In this document: in pieces, positions 11,601-21,573 of the stretch
Layout: every line of letters begins with the position of its first letter
Numbering within the stretch: the stretch's first letter is position 1
From: Mesostigma viride
Lineage: Eukaryota; Streptophyta; Mesostigmatophyceae; Mesostigmatales; Mesostigmataceae
DNA length: 64,000 nt
NCBI GenBank assembly: GCA_009746045.1
Contig: RPFO01000175.1
Location: 3,541,231 to 3,605,230, forward strand
Reading direction: 5' to 3'
The notes under the pieces: model-generated
The model's input: the letters and a program-made list of their open reading frames with translations, nothing else
Databases searched by the model: none
What the model was told of the DNA's origin: nothing
Program-made: the position numbers and the translations under genes

Positions 11601-11725
11601 ATCTCACCGAGGCGGAACTGGAGCTTGCCGCGCTCAAGGCCATGATGGCAAAAGCGCAGCGGAAAGTTGAGCTGGAGCGGCAAGCAAAGGAGTCCCAGAG
11701 TCAGACTCCTGATCCGGTAATTTAG

Positions 11726-12299
11726 TGGAATGTTTTTTCTGAAGCACGTTTTAGCTATGTAGTAGTGATGTGGTGTTGTCACACCCAATTGCCATGTGCG
11801 TATATTTTTGTTACTCATGTATGTATCACTCTCATGCTAGGTCATGCATCATACCCACAGGCACAACCCATTTCACCATAGGATGTTTTGCTGGGCAACA
11901 ACTATCTGCCGTGCCTGACTGCCCCCCCCACCCCCCCTGCCTTGCTGCCCTTGTGTCCTCTTCAATGGTGGTGCTCTGTGTGCCTGCAGGCCTCCAGAGC
12001 ATGAGTGCTGGCAACTGTGTGGCTTTGTTCATGCAAAGAAGCATCATTGGTCGTGATGACACCTGAAGAAGAAGTAAATTAATTGGCTGGGCTTGATGCG
12101 GCCTGTGTTATTTCACAATGGTGTAAACGTATCGATGAGACGCCCAATGTGGGGCTAAATCCTCATTGTAAATCAAGAGAGACAACTGTAAATGGGATGT
12201 ATTATTATTTCTAATAAAGAAACCATTTGGAATGATGGCCTGTTAAGCTGTTCTTAACCCACAGTGCTTGTGTTGTAATGCTGGCAAAATCTGCATTTC
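11726..12299. other. No gene recognised
   Basis: Sequence downstream of the repeat-bearing gene. It contains AATAAA near 12217, which could serve as a polyadenylation signal for that gene, but nothing else recognisable. Confidence 0.35.
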
Positions 12300-12727
12300 C
12301 CCCTTTTTTATCACTGTCATTTTTACCACTTTGTGGTATTTTTTTACCACCCTCATTTTTACCACTTTGTGGCGTGTTTTTACCACCCTCACTTTTACCA
12401 CTTTGTGGCGTGTTTTTACCACCCTCACTTTTACCACTTTGTGGTATTTTTTACCACTTTGACAGTAAAGTGGTAAAGTACTGAGGTGGTAAAAGGTGGT
12501 AATAGGTGGTAAAAGGGTTTTACCACCTGCTTTGCTCCTAGCGTTTTTCCACCGTTTTATCACTTTCCCCCCACTTTTACCACTTTTTACCACTTCTTAC
12601 CACTTTTTACCACTTTTTACCACTTTTTACCACTTTTTACCACTTTTTACCACTTTTTACCACTTTTTACCACTTTTTACCACTTTTTACCACTTTTTAC
12701 CACTTTTTACCACTTTTACCACTTTTA
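12300..12727. repeat. TACCAC/GTGGTA satellite in both orientations
   Basis: The left part (12300-12460) has about five units of roughly 50 bp built from TTTTACCACTTTGTGG, which is itself nearly palindromic. Then comes a block with the motif inverted (GTGGTAAAAGGTGGTAATAGG, 12470-12520). The right part (12565-12727) is a near-perfect array of TTTTTACCAC units of 10-11 bp. A TAGTG follows at about 12738. Short motifs in both orientations ending at TAGTG are what CACTA subterminal regions look like. No matching left end was found, so a simple satellite is the alternative. Confidence 0.75.
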
Positions 12728-12744
12728 CGGTTCCTGAGTAGTGC

Positions 12745-13766
12745 AGTCAGTGAAGGATATCGCTGCCCAGCCGGCTTCTGCTGGCCCAAGCGGCGACGCC
12801 CCTCCCACCCAGACCTGGGCGGACCTGCTCAAGCACCACGCCACCTCCACCACCTCCACCATCGCGGCAAGCCCTCGACCTGAGCCGCGAGGAGGCCGAC
12901 CGCACCCAGCGCAGCCACAACGTCATCTTCAAGCACTTCGACCAGCCGGCAGGTGAGGACTCGACGACTCTTCTTACGACATTTTTGCCCCCATGCACAT
13001 TACTGGTGAGCTGCACATGTCGGCTGTTTGCCTCCCCCGTGCGCGGGGTAAGGCTGGCCCGGCACCTGTGCTCCTCACCTTTAAGTACATGGCGGACAAG
13101 CTGTTGTTTCTTAAAAACGCAAGAAGCTCTCGGGGACTCACTTCACGCTGGACGACGACCTGACCCTGGCCCAGCAACAACGGCGACGCGAGCTATGGCC
13201 GACCTACCTCCAGATACGGCAAAGCGCAAGGGGGAAACCGGTATACTGGAGGGGGGACGTCATCCACGTCGACCACAAGCCCTGGCAGGCACCCCCAGCC
13301 ACCTCGATCAGCAACCCCAGTCTAGGAAATGTAGCAGTAGTGTAGATTAGTCAGGCTTAGCCTAGCATGTGGCCCACGCGCATGTGCGCCCATAATGGCC
13401 CCCATGGATGATGCCTTCAGAATTTAGCCAAGCCATGCCTATTATGGGACCCCATGGATGTTGCATTAAGACTTTAGCCATGCTATGCCTACGCAGAGTG
13501 ATGCTCTCTGTCGAGAAGCCATGCCCTAGCTCTTTTATAGCCATGATGATCTTCCCCACCTATATGACGGGCTCCCCTTAGCTGGGAGTTGCCCGAGACT
13601 CTGGGTGGTGCAGGTGCCCTAGTGCACCTATCTAAGCAAGTGTTGTTTACATTCCCACCCTTGCAGGAAGTAGCCTAGAATGTATTATAGGCCATCTGCC
13701 CCTTCTCAAGGGCTATGTACTACAGATACTCCCAACGGAGTTATGTTCCTAATTAATTAATTAATT
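12745..13766 (+). mobile_element. Half-LINE (ORF1-only retroposon), copy A
   Basis: Homologous along its length to the copy at 15654-16719. It encodes eroded ORF1 pieces: TWADLLKHHATSTTS near 12815, an RRM-like start near 12920, and the C-terminal block (LDDDLTLAQQQRRRELWPTYLQ in its sister) near 13150-13260. A 3' UTR follows containing a roughly 60-bp tandem duplication (about 13385-13500). The copy ends in TATGTTCCTAATTAATTAAT. No reverse transcriptase lies between ORF1 and the tail. The coding part is frameshifted and stop-containing. Its 5' end abuts the TACCAC array; no target-site duplication was found. Confidence 0.7.
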
Positions 13767-13951
13767 TCATGCGGAAACCCTGGAAACCGGCATACATATT
13801 ATTACGTCAAGACTCGGGTCTGCTGCGGCACCATGCTTGGTATTTCCATGGTGTTTCGACTTCTTAACACATGTTTATTCATTCCGAACGCCCGGACTCT
13901 CGGCTAAACCGAGATTCGTGCAGACTTTTATTGGGTAGCTCCGGGCATGAT

Positions 13952-14160
13952 TAATTAATTAATTAATTAATAGACACGTGACTGCGTCACGTGAGCATAA
14001 GTCCTCAGTGGGAGGGGAACATGGGATGGAATGGATGGTAGTATATAATAAGCTATCTAGGTCCTAGTTACAGGGCCGGGTGTGGGCACCGCGGCCCGAA
14101 TCGCTATGAATGCCATACTTGGTCACACGCGGAGCCCCCACCGGCTTGGGGGTGGTCTCC
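13952..14160 (-). mobile_element. 5'-truncated copy of the 708-5290 LINE
   Basis: These bases match about 709-902 almost perfectly, apart from two small insertions and one substitution, and they start with the same TTAA tail. They are flanked by a 13-base target-site duplication, CTCCGGGCATGAT, at 13939-13951 and 14160-14172 (one base of overlap with the element is ambiguous). This is a typical dead-on-arrival LINE insertion of about 200 bp, and it fixes the 3' end of the parent element. Confidence 0.85.
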
Positions 14161-14172
14161 TCCGGGCATGAT

Positions 14173-15185
14173 GGTGCCTGCGAATAGCGGAAGGCGTGAC
14201 CGTGGCTATTGCTACGGTATGCTGTATTTTCCTGGAAATGTCCTCTGCCACCGGCTCAATAGTGCTTGCAGGCGTAAGTATATCGTGTTTCTACCTAGTT
14301 TCTGCCAGTTTTCCACTTATTTCTACCGACCTCTGCCCAGCCTCTCTAAGACCGCCATCCTACTCGACGTTGCTTGCATGTCAGCCTGCAACAGCAGGTT
14401 GCAGTTGTGCAGTATTTAGGTGCTGTATACGTCGTCAAGCCGTGCATATATCGTGAGGATTAGATGTTGATGGTTTATACTGCGTTGATTGTGCAAGAAG
14501 ATCAGCTTGGTGCCCATAATTATGGTGTATAATCATGTGTTGTTAGCATCTTGCCACCATTTGCTAGCATGCATTCCAGCGTCATCTTTGCCTGCATGTA
14601 AGCTCATGGATCACTCAACCTATCCAAGCCTTGCATTACACGTGCCTCTTTCTTTCAGTATTGCACGCGTTATGGAATGAAAACCCAGCACCTCCGTTCC
14701 CACGAGGCATGTGCTCAACACGTTGTGAGAGTGGATGATGCTTTGGCTATGGCTGCCTGATTCAGTCATTTAAGGTCATCCAGTCATGATGAATGATGCA
14801 TGTCTGATGCTGTATAACTTATACATACAACACCTATTTTCAACGTTTTGACCCTCCAAGCTCACTATGGCCCCGTTTATGGGGCTCGTGTCGTTGCGTC
14901 ATGTTGTGAAGGGCTCTCATTTTTCCCACTGCGTTGTACTGCGTTGTAATTGTGATGCTAATGAAAAATAGCTCCAGTGGCCCAATGGGCCTGAGTTTTG
15001 TTCCACAAAGCCTGCATATGTTGCCCATAGCTCGTGCAAGAAGCCAGATTTTTTTCATGAACCATTTGTGAATAAGCACATGACTTGTGACCTATAGGGT
15101 CAACAAATCGCGGTCATGGTCAGACCCCCCTGTATTCAAACCAGTGTATCTCTCTATAATGAATTAGCATGTTGTAGTAGGTCTG
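14173..15185. other. No gene recognised
   Basis: Short frames only, no motif, no repeat structure beyond low-complexity runs. It ends at the outer edge of the gypsy LTR at 15186. Confidence 0.4.
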
Positions 15186-15653
15186 TGTAACGACTAAAAA
15201 TGATCATCTGCATCATCCATAGTCCAAATATGAAAGATCTTTTACCTGGGTTGCTTTCTTGAGTTACAGATCTTCAAGTATCCGAGCAACGTTGAGATGG
15301 AAATTCCACAGCACGTGATTTAGGGAACCACACCCCTTGTAGACACAAAGACAAGCTTGTGTATAGACGACCTCTGTGGAACTGAAGGTAGTCTATAGCC
15401 AAGGGGCTCTTATGAATGGACAACAAAGACAAGCTTTATTATACCATGATGGATCAAAACCAACGTAGCAACAATGGCGACCCCACGTCCTTGATATCGG
15501 CGTGCTTGTCGAGCATGCTCCAACATTAGCCTGAAGAGAGCCAATCAGAATCATGGAATTCTAAACAAGATCTTCGTATCCAACCAATAGTCACACAAAA
15601 CAGAACAACACCACACACAGCCTGGCAGAATCTGTACATGAGATATCCTGAAT

Positions 15654-16272
15654 GCCCAGGCGGCGAAGGACATTGCCGCCAAGCCAGCCCCGGCTGGCCT
15701 GGCCGGTGATGCTCCTCCCATCACCACCTGGGCGGACATGCTTAAGCAACATACCACCTCCACCACCTCCGCCGTCGCAGCCCAGCTCCAACGGCAGACG
15801 CTTGACCTCCGCGAGGAGGCCGAGCTCGCCAAGCGCAGCCTCAACGTCATTGTCAAGAACTTCACCATGGGGGAAGGTGAGAATTCCGAGAAGCTTATGC
15901 GTGCGTTTGAGAGAGAAATCCTTGGTCGCATGGGCCTTAACGGTGAGATCGAGCTGGCCGCCCACCGCCTTCCCCGCGCGCGGGGTAAGGCAGGGCCGCC
16001 CCCGCTCCTTCTCACCTTTAATTAAGACCCCGGCGGACAAGATTTCTTTTCTCAGACGCCGCAAGCGGCTCGAGAAGACTCTCTTCACCCTTGATGACGA
16101 CTTGACCCTGGCGCAGCAACAACGGCGACGGGAGCTGTGGCCGACCTACCTCCAGCTCCGGCAGACCAAGGCGGGGCAGCCGCTGTACTGGAAGGGGGCG
16201 GCCATCTACGTCGGCCACAAGCCCTGGCAGGCGACCCCCGCGGCCCCAGCGACTCCAGACGCCCCAGCTTAG
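15654..16272 (+). pseudogene. Half-LINE ORF1 (RRM-like plus C-terminal domain)
   Basis: The truncated N-terminus encodes TWADMLKQHTTSTTSAVAA and a helical, charged stretch (LDLREEAELAKRSL). An RRM-like domain follows, starting NVIVKNFTMGEGEN and ending PLLLTF. After a single frame change near 16020 comes the C-terminal domain ADKISFLRRRKRLE...LFTLDDDLTLAQQQRRRELW...LYWKGAAIYV, closing at 16272. The last block matches the DDDLTPEQ...R..L signature of L1-type ORF1 C-terminal domains. The protein would bind nucleic acid; mobilisation must depend on enzymes supplied by another LINE. It shares its architecture with ORF1 at 4127-5158. Confidence 0.7.
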
Positions 16273-16719
16273 GGGGATACAGCAGTAGTAGTGTAGAATA
16301 GATAGACCGTGGCCATGTACATGTACGCCTCCTAGAGGCACTATCCCAGCTAAGCCACGCGCTTTATTTATTTAATCATGTACATGTGTGCCTATGATGA
16401 GCCACCCTCCAGATGATGCCTAGCTTTATTTAGTTATGTTGTGCCCATGCAGGGAGTAACTCTCTGCTGAGACGCCATGCCCTAGCTTTTTTGTATAGCT
16501 ATGCTGATCTTCCCCCCCATGACAGGCTCCCCCTTCGATGGGCATAGCTTGAAGATCATGGGGATGCAAGTGCCCTGGTGCACCTAGAGCAAGGGTCCTT
16601 TACATTCCCACCCTTGCAGGAAGTAGCTTAGAATGTATGATAGGCCATTTGCCCCTTCTCTGGGCTATGTGCTACATATACTCCCAACGGAGTTATGTTC
16701 CTAATTAATTCATTAATTA
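15654..16719 (+). mobile_element. Half-LINE (ORF1-only retroposon), copy B
   Basis: A 1,066-bp insertion flanked by an 11-base target-site duplication, ATATCCTGAAT, at 15643-15653 and 16720-16730. It starts inside ORF1 (5' truncated), runs through the ORF1 stop near 16272 and a roughly 450-bp 3' UTR, and ends in CTAATTAATTCATTAATTA, the same tail class as the neighbouring LINE. No endonuclease or reverse transcriptase is present between ORF1 and the tail. It sits in the LTR of the gypsy fossil. Copy A has the same layout, so lack of ORF2 is a family property rather than a deletion in one copy. Confidence 0.8.
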
Positions 16720-17978
16720 ATATCCTGAATCTGTAGTAAGCACTAAAGTCCCAAAGGAGCATTTAAGACTCGGTAGTACCGACCAACAAAGTTACTATAA
16801 CCCCACGTGGATCAGGCCACGACCAATGAGGGCTTCTACCAGTCGGTTGATAAAGCACAAGCTCCAAGTACCTCCGTCTTAGAAATCTCATAACTTTCTC
16901 AATACTGATCCAAAAGTCCTCGAATAAAGGCCAAACATTCACAAAACAAAGGATGTAACAACAAAGTCATTTTTGCTTGTTACATATCTCCCCCTCAAAA
17001 CTGGACCCACCAGGTCCACATCCAAACTCTTGAAGGCAGAGTGACATTGAACAGAAATCCACCATCACTTGGGGAAAGCAGATGGGTTTTTACATCCCTG
17101 AAGACAGGGCCTCCTATCTCATAAACATCTAGTCACAGGTGCTTAAAGCAGACAAGTCACTTCCTTATCTACCATAAACCCAGATAAACATAGCAACAGT
17201 GAAAGTCTTTCCATTCAGCATTCTGGAACCTGGAACTCTGGACTGGAACATCAGAACTGGACTGGAGCTCCCCCCCATCATCCATCCTGGAATCCCCCCC
17301 TCACACCACAATCCAAAACTCCTCCCATATGCTCCTCCATCAACCCCCCACCAGCTTCCTTCTCAGCTTCCTCACAGGCTATACCAATCCCCATTCAGGC
17401 CATCCTTGCCCTTGGTCCCAAACATGGGAAACTGCTCCACCATGTGAGCCAATTCTGGCCAGTTCCTGCTGACCTGCAGCACCATGCAAGTCTCAGTAGC
17501 CCCTGCCACCATCTGGGCAGCATAACGAAGGCAGGCCCCTGGATATAGGAGAGGAGCACCACAGACTGACCCTCAGGATCCATCATGCACCCAAGTAGAG
17601 GACGTCTTGTGCCTGCTCACCCATGACCTGTACACCCACCAGAACTGGAGAAAGGTCTTGACCACAGACCACTTAGCACCTATCAGAGGCACCAGCATGC
17701 ACCCTCAGTGGGGTCAGACGAACCTTGAGTTCCATAGTGTACTTGGGCAACCCTGGACTGCAGAAAAGGTTGGATGTCTCCAAAGGAAAACACCCCTTGA
17801 CAGAGCTGGAGGAAGAAGGAGCCAAATCAAAGTCACCCTGCTGGACTGAAAACTCCAACAACTCCATGTATAGGAAGCATCGCCCATACTCATTGGCTGA
17901 AACTGAGTGAATGCCTCCTTCAAGGCCTCGGGCAAGGCTGTCAGCATATCCTGCCCCTCAGCAGGCCTCATGTCAATC

Positions 17979-18554
17979 TCACTCAGGTCCAGGGGTCAAG
18001 GCAAACATCCTGTGCAGCAGATGAGCCACAAAAGGAGAGCCAATCTCATACAAGCTGGTGTGCAACTGAGACAAGACCTCCTCCACAAAACCCTCAGGGC
18101 TCACCTCCCCCTCCTCCCTGTTAAGGGCAGCCAACGCCTTGGCCAAAGTCTCACAGTGGTCACAGGGCCCCGTGCACTTCCTGTGGTCCACATAGGCCAC
18201 CACATTCTTGACAGGTACCACGTGACGAGGAATCTGAATGATGGGGGTGCTGCTGGAGCTGAGAGCTATGCTGGAACCACTCCCCACCTGAGGCTGAGAC
18301 AAGGACAACCCCTGAAGAATCTCATGCAACTTGTCCTGCTTGGAGATCACAGCATGCAAGAGCTGGTTAATGGTATCCATCTGTTGACCCCGCCTAAGGT
18401 CACGCCTGACAATAGTGTCAAACAAGGACTCCACATAACTCATGGGGTTGGAGGCCTCTGGATGCATACCCATGATCCCTTCCTCCGTGGTGGGTCCCAA
18501 AGCCAGGTTGGTGTACAGAGACTCCTCCTCCATCTGGACCCACACAGCATGCAC
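17979..18554 (-). CDS. Extra coding region after pol in the gypsy fossil
   Basis: A 191-residue open frame downstream of the chromodomain, where an envelope gene would sit. It has no signal peptide or membrane segment that I can see. It carries a helical stretch (TINQLLHAVISKQDKLHEIL) and a cysteine cluster (CTGPCDHCETL). The unrelated younger gypsy element at 50350-61951 also has a coding region in this place. Function unknown. Confidence 0.5.
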   Translation of the reverse strand: MHAVWVQMEEESLYTNLALGPTTEEGIMGMHPEASNPMSYVESLFDTIVRRDLRRGQQMDTINQLLHAVISKQDKLHEILQGLSLSQPQVGSGSSIALSSSSTPIIQIPRHVVPVKNVVAYVDHRKCTGPCDHCETLAKALAALNREEGEVSPEGFVEEVLSQLHTSLYEIGSPFVAHLLHRMFALTPGPE

Positions 18555-18575
18555 AAGGAAACCATTCGTTAGTCC

Positions 18576-19040
18576 TCAGATATAGGAAGGGGAGCAGTGG
18601 TCCTCACCTTGGAACTCAGTGTACCAAGAACTAGGAAGGGTGAGGCCCCTCTGCTGGCAATACTCTTGGACCACCTCATGGCAGTGAGTCAAGTCAGACA
18701 ACCACAACCACGTGGCAGTGGACTCTAACTCTCCTTTCCAATGCACCTTGAACTGAAGCTGCTTGGTCCTACCCTTGCCCTTGACTCTGTGAGCCAACAA
18801 CTGCTCCACTCCATATATTCTCTCCCCCTCAGGATCCAGCTCAAATGGTAAGGGAGCAGAGAGGCGTCCCTGCAAGGTGTTACGTTTGTACAACTTGAGC
18901 TGGGCCAGGTGAAACACATTGGTTTTGAGCCTCCAGTGGGAAGGCACCTGGACTTGAACCACTGTCCCATAATGGTCCCATAATGGTGTCCATGCAGTAC
19001 AGGGAAGGGTCCCAACCACAAGGGTTGAAGTTTCCTGCAT
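18576..19040 (-). pseudogene. Gypsy fossil: integrase tail and chromodomain-like region
   Basis: The segment contains NVFHLAQLKLYKRNTLQGR, the usual end of chromovirus integrases, followed by a chromodomain-like block (LLAHRVKGKGRTKQLQFKVHW and LWLSDLTHCHEVVQEY). In known chromoviruses this domain helps direct integration to chromatin marks. Part of a fossil element. Confidence 0.65.
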
Positions 19041-19273
19041 TGCTCCTTTTCAGGTATAGCACACGGTTAGCCTCAAGAAGCACCAAGTCACCAGGGGCCA
19101 CAAAAGTGTGAGTAGCCAGCATCTGTTGCCAAGCTATTAATTCAAATACTTGTCTTGGGCCTGCAGCATCTGAGCAGCAACCACACTGTGAGCCTCCTGA
19201 AAGGATGCTATCAGCTGTTGTACTGAGGTTAAGCGTCTTCTGAAGGGGCCTTCAGCATCCCTGTCAGGCAGCT

Positions 19274-19951
19274 CTATAGGTCGAATGGGGTCAAAGGGCA
19301 CTGGCCATGGCAAATGACAAAGGGAGACATGTGGTGAGGAGCCAGGGGTGAGTTGTTGATAGCAAACTCTATGAAGGGAAGTCTCCTGTCCCATTCCTTG
19401 TTGTCATGGGTACAGTAATGCTTCTGGCATTCCCGTACAATACGGTTCAGCCTCTCCTCAGCCCCCGTGCTTGCACACCTGTACGCCACCCCAAAGGCCA
19501 ACTTGGTGTCCAGGATGTCAAAAAAAGACTTCCAGAACCCAGACATCCACAAGGGATCCTGGTCAGTAATGATCACCCTTGGCATTCCATGCAACCTGTA
19601 CACCTCCTTCATGATGAACAATTCTACACACTGGGCAGCAGTCAGATGGGCATTGCAGGGGATGAGATGGCACATTCTAGAGAGCCTGTCCATCACCACC
19701 AATATCCTGTCATTACCAGCATCAGACATAGGCAAGCCACAGATGAAGTCCATGGTCACACTGATCCAGGGTCGCAAGGGAATAGGCATGACCATAGGAA
19801 AGATGGGGACAGCCTGAGTCCTAACCTTATTCCTTTGGCAGGAGTCACACGTGGCCACATAGGCTCTGATGTCACGAAACATGCCAGGCCACCAAAACCT
19901 CTCTTGTACCTCGTGGAGAAGCTTGGCATACCCAGGATGACACGCAGTCAC
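19274..19951 (-). pseudogene. Gypsy fossil: integrase core
   Basis: It holds the zinc-binding C-x2-C (ATCDSCQRNK), WISVTMDFICGLP with the first catalytic Asp, RVIITDQDPLW with the second, and the ERLNRIVRECQK block, as in Ty3/gypsy integrases. The truncated 5' edge of the element lies just upstream at 20116. Confidence 0.8.
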
Positions 19952-20116
19952 ATCATCATGAAAGCGCAGTGCAGCACAGTAGGAATGGCCACTTCTGGCA
20001 CATTTACTTTCCTGGTCACTACATGATCAGCGTCCTGGGTGTGGACATAGAGGACCCCCTCCCAGTACTCCACAGGCCTATTACCAAAGCTTCCTTCCTG
20101 AATAGCCTTAGTGGCC

Positions 20117-20767
20117 AGTTAAGAACAAAGCCCAGAGCGTGAGCTCCTGGTCTTTCACGCACAACGGGATGAGCCAAAGTTGCAGGCAGCAACCTTTTAA
20201 CCCGTGCACCAAGTCACGACCACGGTGGTCACTTCCACGTCCAACGTGGGCGCCCACGGTTTGTGCTTGCCAAGATAGCTGGTCATCCCCCATGACCAAG
20301 CTATATTCTTTGCGTTGTTCCTCGTTCCCATCGGCGTGACGAGGCACGTGCAGGCATACAGACAAATCCCTAACGTCCACTGGCATCAGTGCAGAGCCAG
20401 GACGAGCTGGATTTGCCTAGGCACCTGCAACCTAGGAAGTACAGGACCTGTCACAAGCCTGCAAGGCCTAGTATCCTTGCAGTCCTGTGCCAGCTCCAGT
20501 ACCCCACCAGTCACAGGCTGCTGCTCCTCCTGCATGGTCTACGTGGACCACAGTCACGTGATAGTCAGGCTAAGCCTGTGCAGGCACGGCCTGCCACGTG
20601 TCCTGTCCACTATACCAGAGGACTGCACCCTAGTCGGCCACGGACGGCTAGGACTTCGGGACCTCATCTCTTTCTCGTCCCTTGTCTGTTTCAGGCGGTC
20701 ACTACGGCGCTGGAAAGGTCTTTCCAAACTGCATCCACTTAGCATATTGGTTGCCCAAAATGCTAAC
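20117..20767 (-). repeat. Putative 3' LTR of copia-like fossil 0
   Basis: Begins AGTTAAG and ends GCTAACT on the plus strand. It is followed inward by a pyrimidine run that is a purine tract on the coding strand, directly comparable to the tract beside the LTR at 28536-29152. The outer edge coincides exactly with the truncation point of the gypsy fossil. No second copy is in the window, so the call rests on structure. Confidence 0.55.
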
Positions 20768-21573
20768 TCCAACCCTTTCTTCTTTTGGAGCTGGACCAGC
20801 TTGAAACAAGCCTAACCTTGCTTGTGCCCACTCAGACACAGACCACTTGGTCCCTTGAGGTTGATCAGACCTGCTAGGTCCCAGGATCCTGCCTCCTTTT
20901 GGGTAACAACATATATCCCCTTGGACCAGGCTAGGTGTACTGGCCAGTGAATCAGAGGTCACCCCAGGTTATCCCCTGACCCCTTGGTCAGCTCCCAACC
21001 TTTCCTTGGGAACTTGGTGCTAGATTAAGGTCAAGGCACATTACCTAGTCCAATGGCTGGGATTAAAGGATGCCAAGAACGTATTATTGTGAGTTCCTGA
21101 TCTTTCACAGTTATCACATGCGCCCGTTCTTATGGCGCCCGCCTTGGCCAACCTTTCCCTTTGATGCTCAAAGAGACTCAAGTAGCACCCATGCAAATAC
21201 TGCCTTATTGGGGAGCCCATGTCTTCACTGGGTGTTAAGCCCAGGAATCACTCATGCCAGGCTGTGGCTCTGCTGGGGAATTGAACCCCACCCCAACCTC
21301 CAGGTTTATAGGTGACCTGGAACTTTGAACAAGACAAACATCACAACCATGAGAACAACATGAGAATGACATGATTATGTTTTATTCAAGCATTATATAA
21401 CCCAGAATGTGGCTCCCTGGCAACCATGTTCCACATGGTCACACAACCAGGTTCTTTATTAGCAACAGGTTGGAAACAAGCACTAGAAAACATATGTACA
21501 GCAACCTGTAAGAACCAGCATTCGGGTTGCCCTTGCATGGCCTAACTGTTTGAGGCCAAAGGCGTCGACTTAA

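Larger units (their letters stand above)
9321..11725 (+). pseudogene. Uncharacterised gene with coding minisatellites, probably decaying
   Basis: I do not recognise this gene. A run of plausible coding segments lies on the plus strand: an acidic start (CSDEEWERFDAKATEDEKP, 9321 onward); a 106-residue segment (9491-9811) with DPTTGELTPQKPKGSKPK; a 127-bp candidate intron (9870-9996); a tandem 12-bp array; a coiled-coil-like piece (RRLRARLQALEEELEQE, about 10310-10365); a proline-rich stretch of PPPPVAKK/PPPPVPNN repeats; a compact domain (10848-11200) with AAYVWEPGKVVEVKAKLKS and GSQMLFVDFATMHYGDAEG; a 63-bp array; and a helical, charged end (LTEAELELAALKAMMAKAQ). The segments are in different frames with several stops between them, so either more introns exist than I can place or the gene is broken. 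Its position beside a CACTA transposase and a TACCAC array suggests a second CACTA gene, but that is inference. Confidence 0.4.
15186..16984 (-). repeat. LTR of the truncated gypsy fossil (split by half-LINE B)
   Basis: On the minus strand it begins TGTAACAAGC directly after the purine tract GAGGGGGAGATA and ends ...AGTCGTTACA at 15186, giving the expected TGTAAC...GTTACA ends. Without the 1,077-bp half-LINE and its duplicated target it would be about 720 bp. The second LTR is not in the window. Confidence 0.6.
15186..20116 (-). mobile_element. Ty3/gypsy chromovirus fossil, truncated
   Basis: A minus-strand LTR retroelement fossil. Its parts in reading order are the integrase (about 20080-19274), a chromodomain-like region (19040-18576), an extra downstream coding region (18554-17979), a non-coding stretch, a purine tract (about 16985-16996) and one LTR (16984-15186). 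The LTR is interrupted by the half-LINE copy B. Upstream parts of pol and gag are absent: the element stops where the LTR of the copia-like fossil begins at 20117. It is broken, with several interruptions besides the truncation. Age is uncertain because the partner LTR is missing, but it predates both elements inserted into it. Confidence 0.75.

Noticed and set aside
12345-12730. CRISPR-like array
   Set aside because: The repeat units abut without unique spacers, the context is eukaryotic transposons, and no cas-like gene is near.
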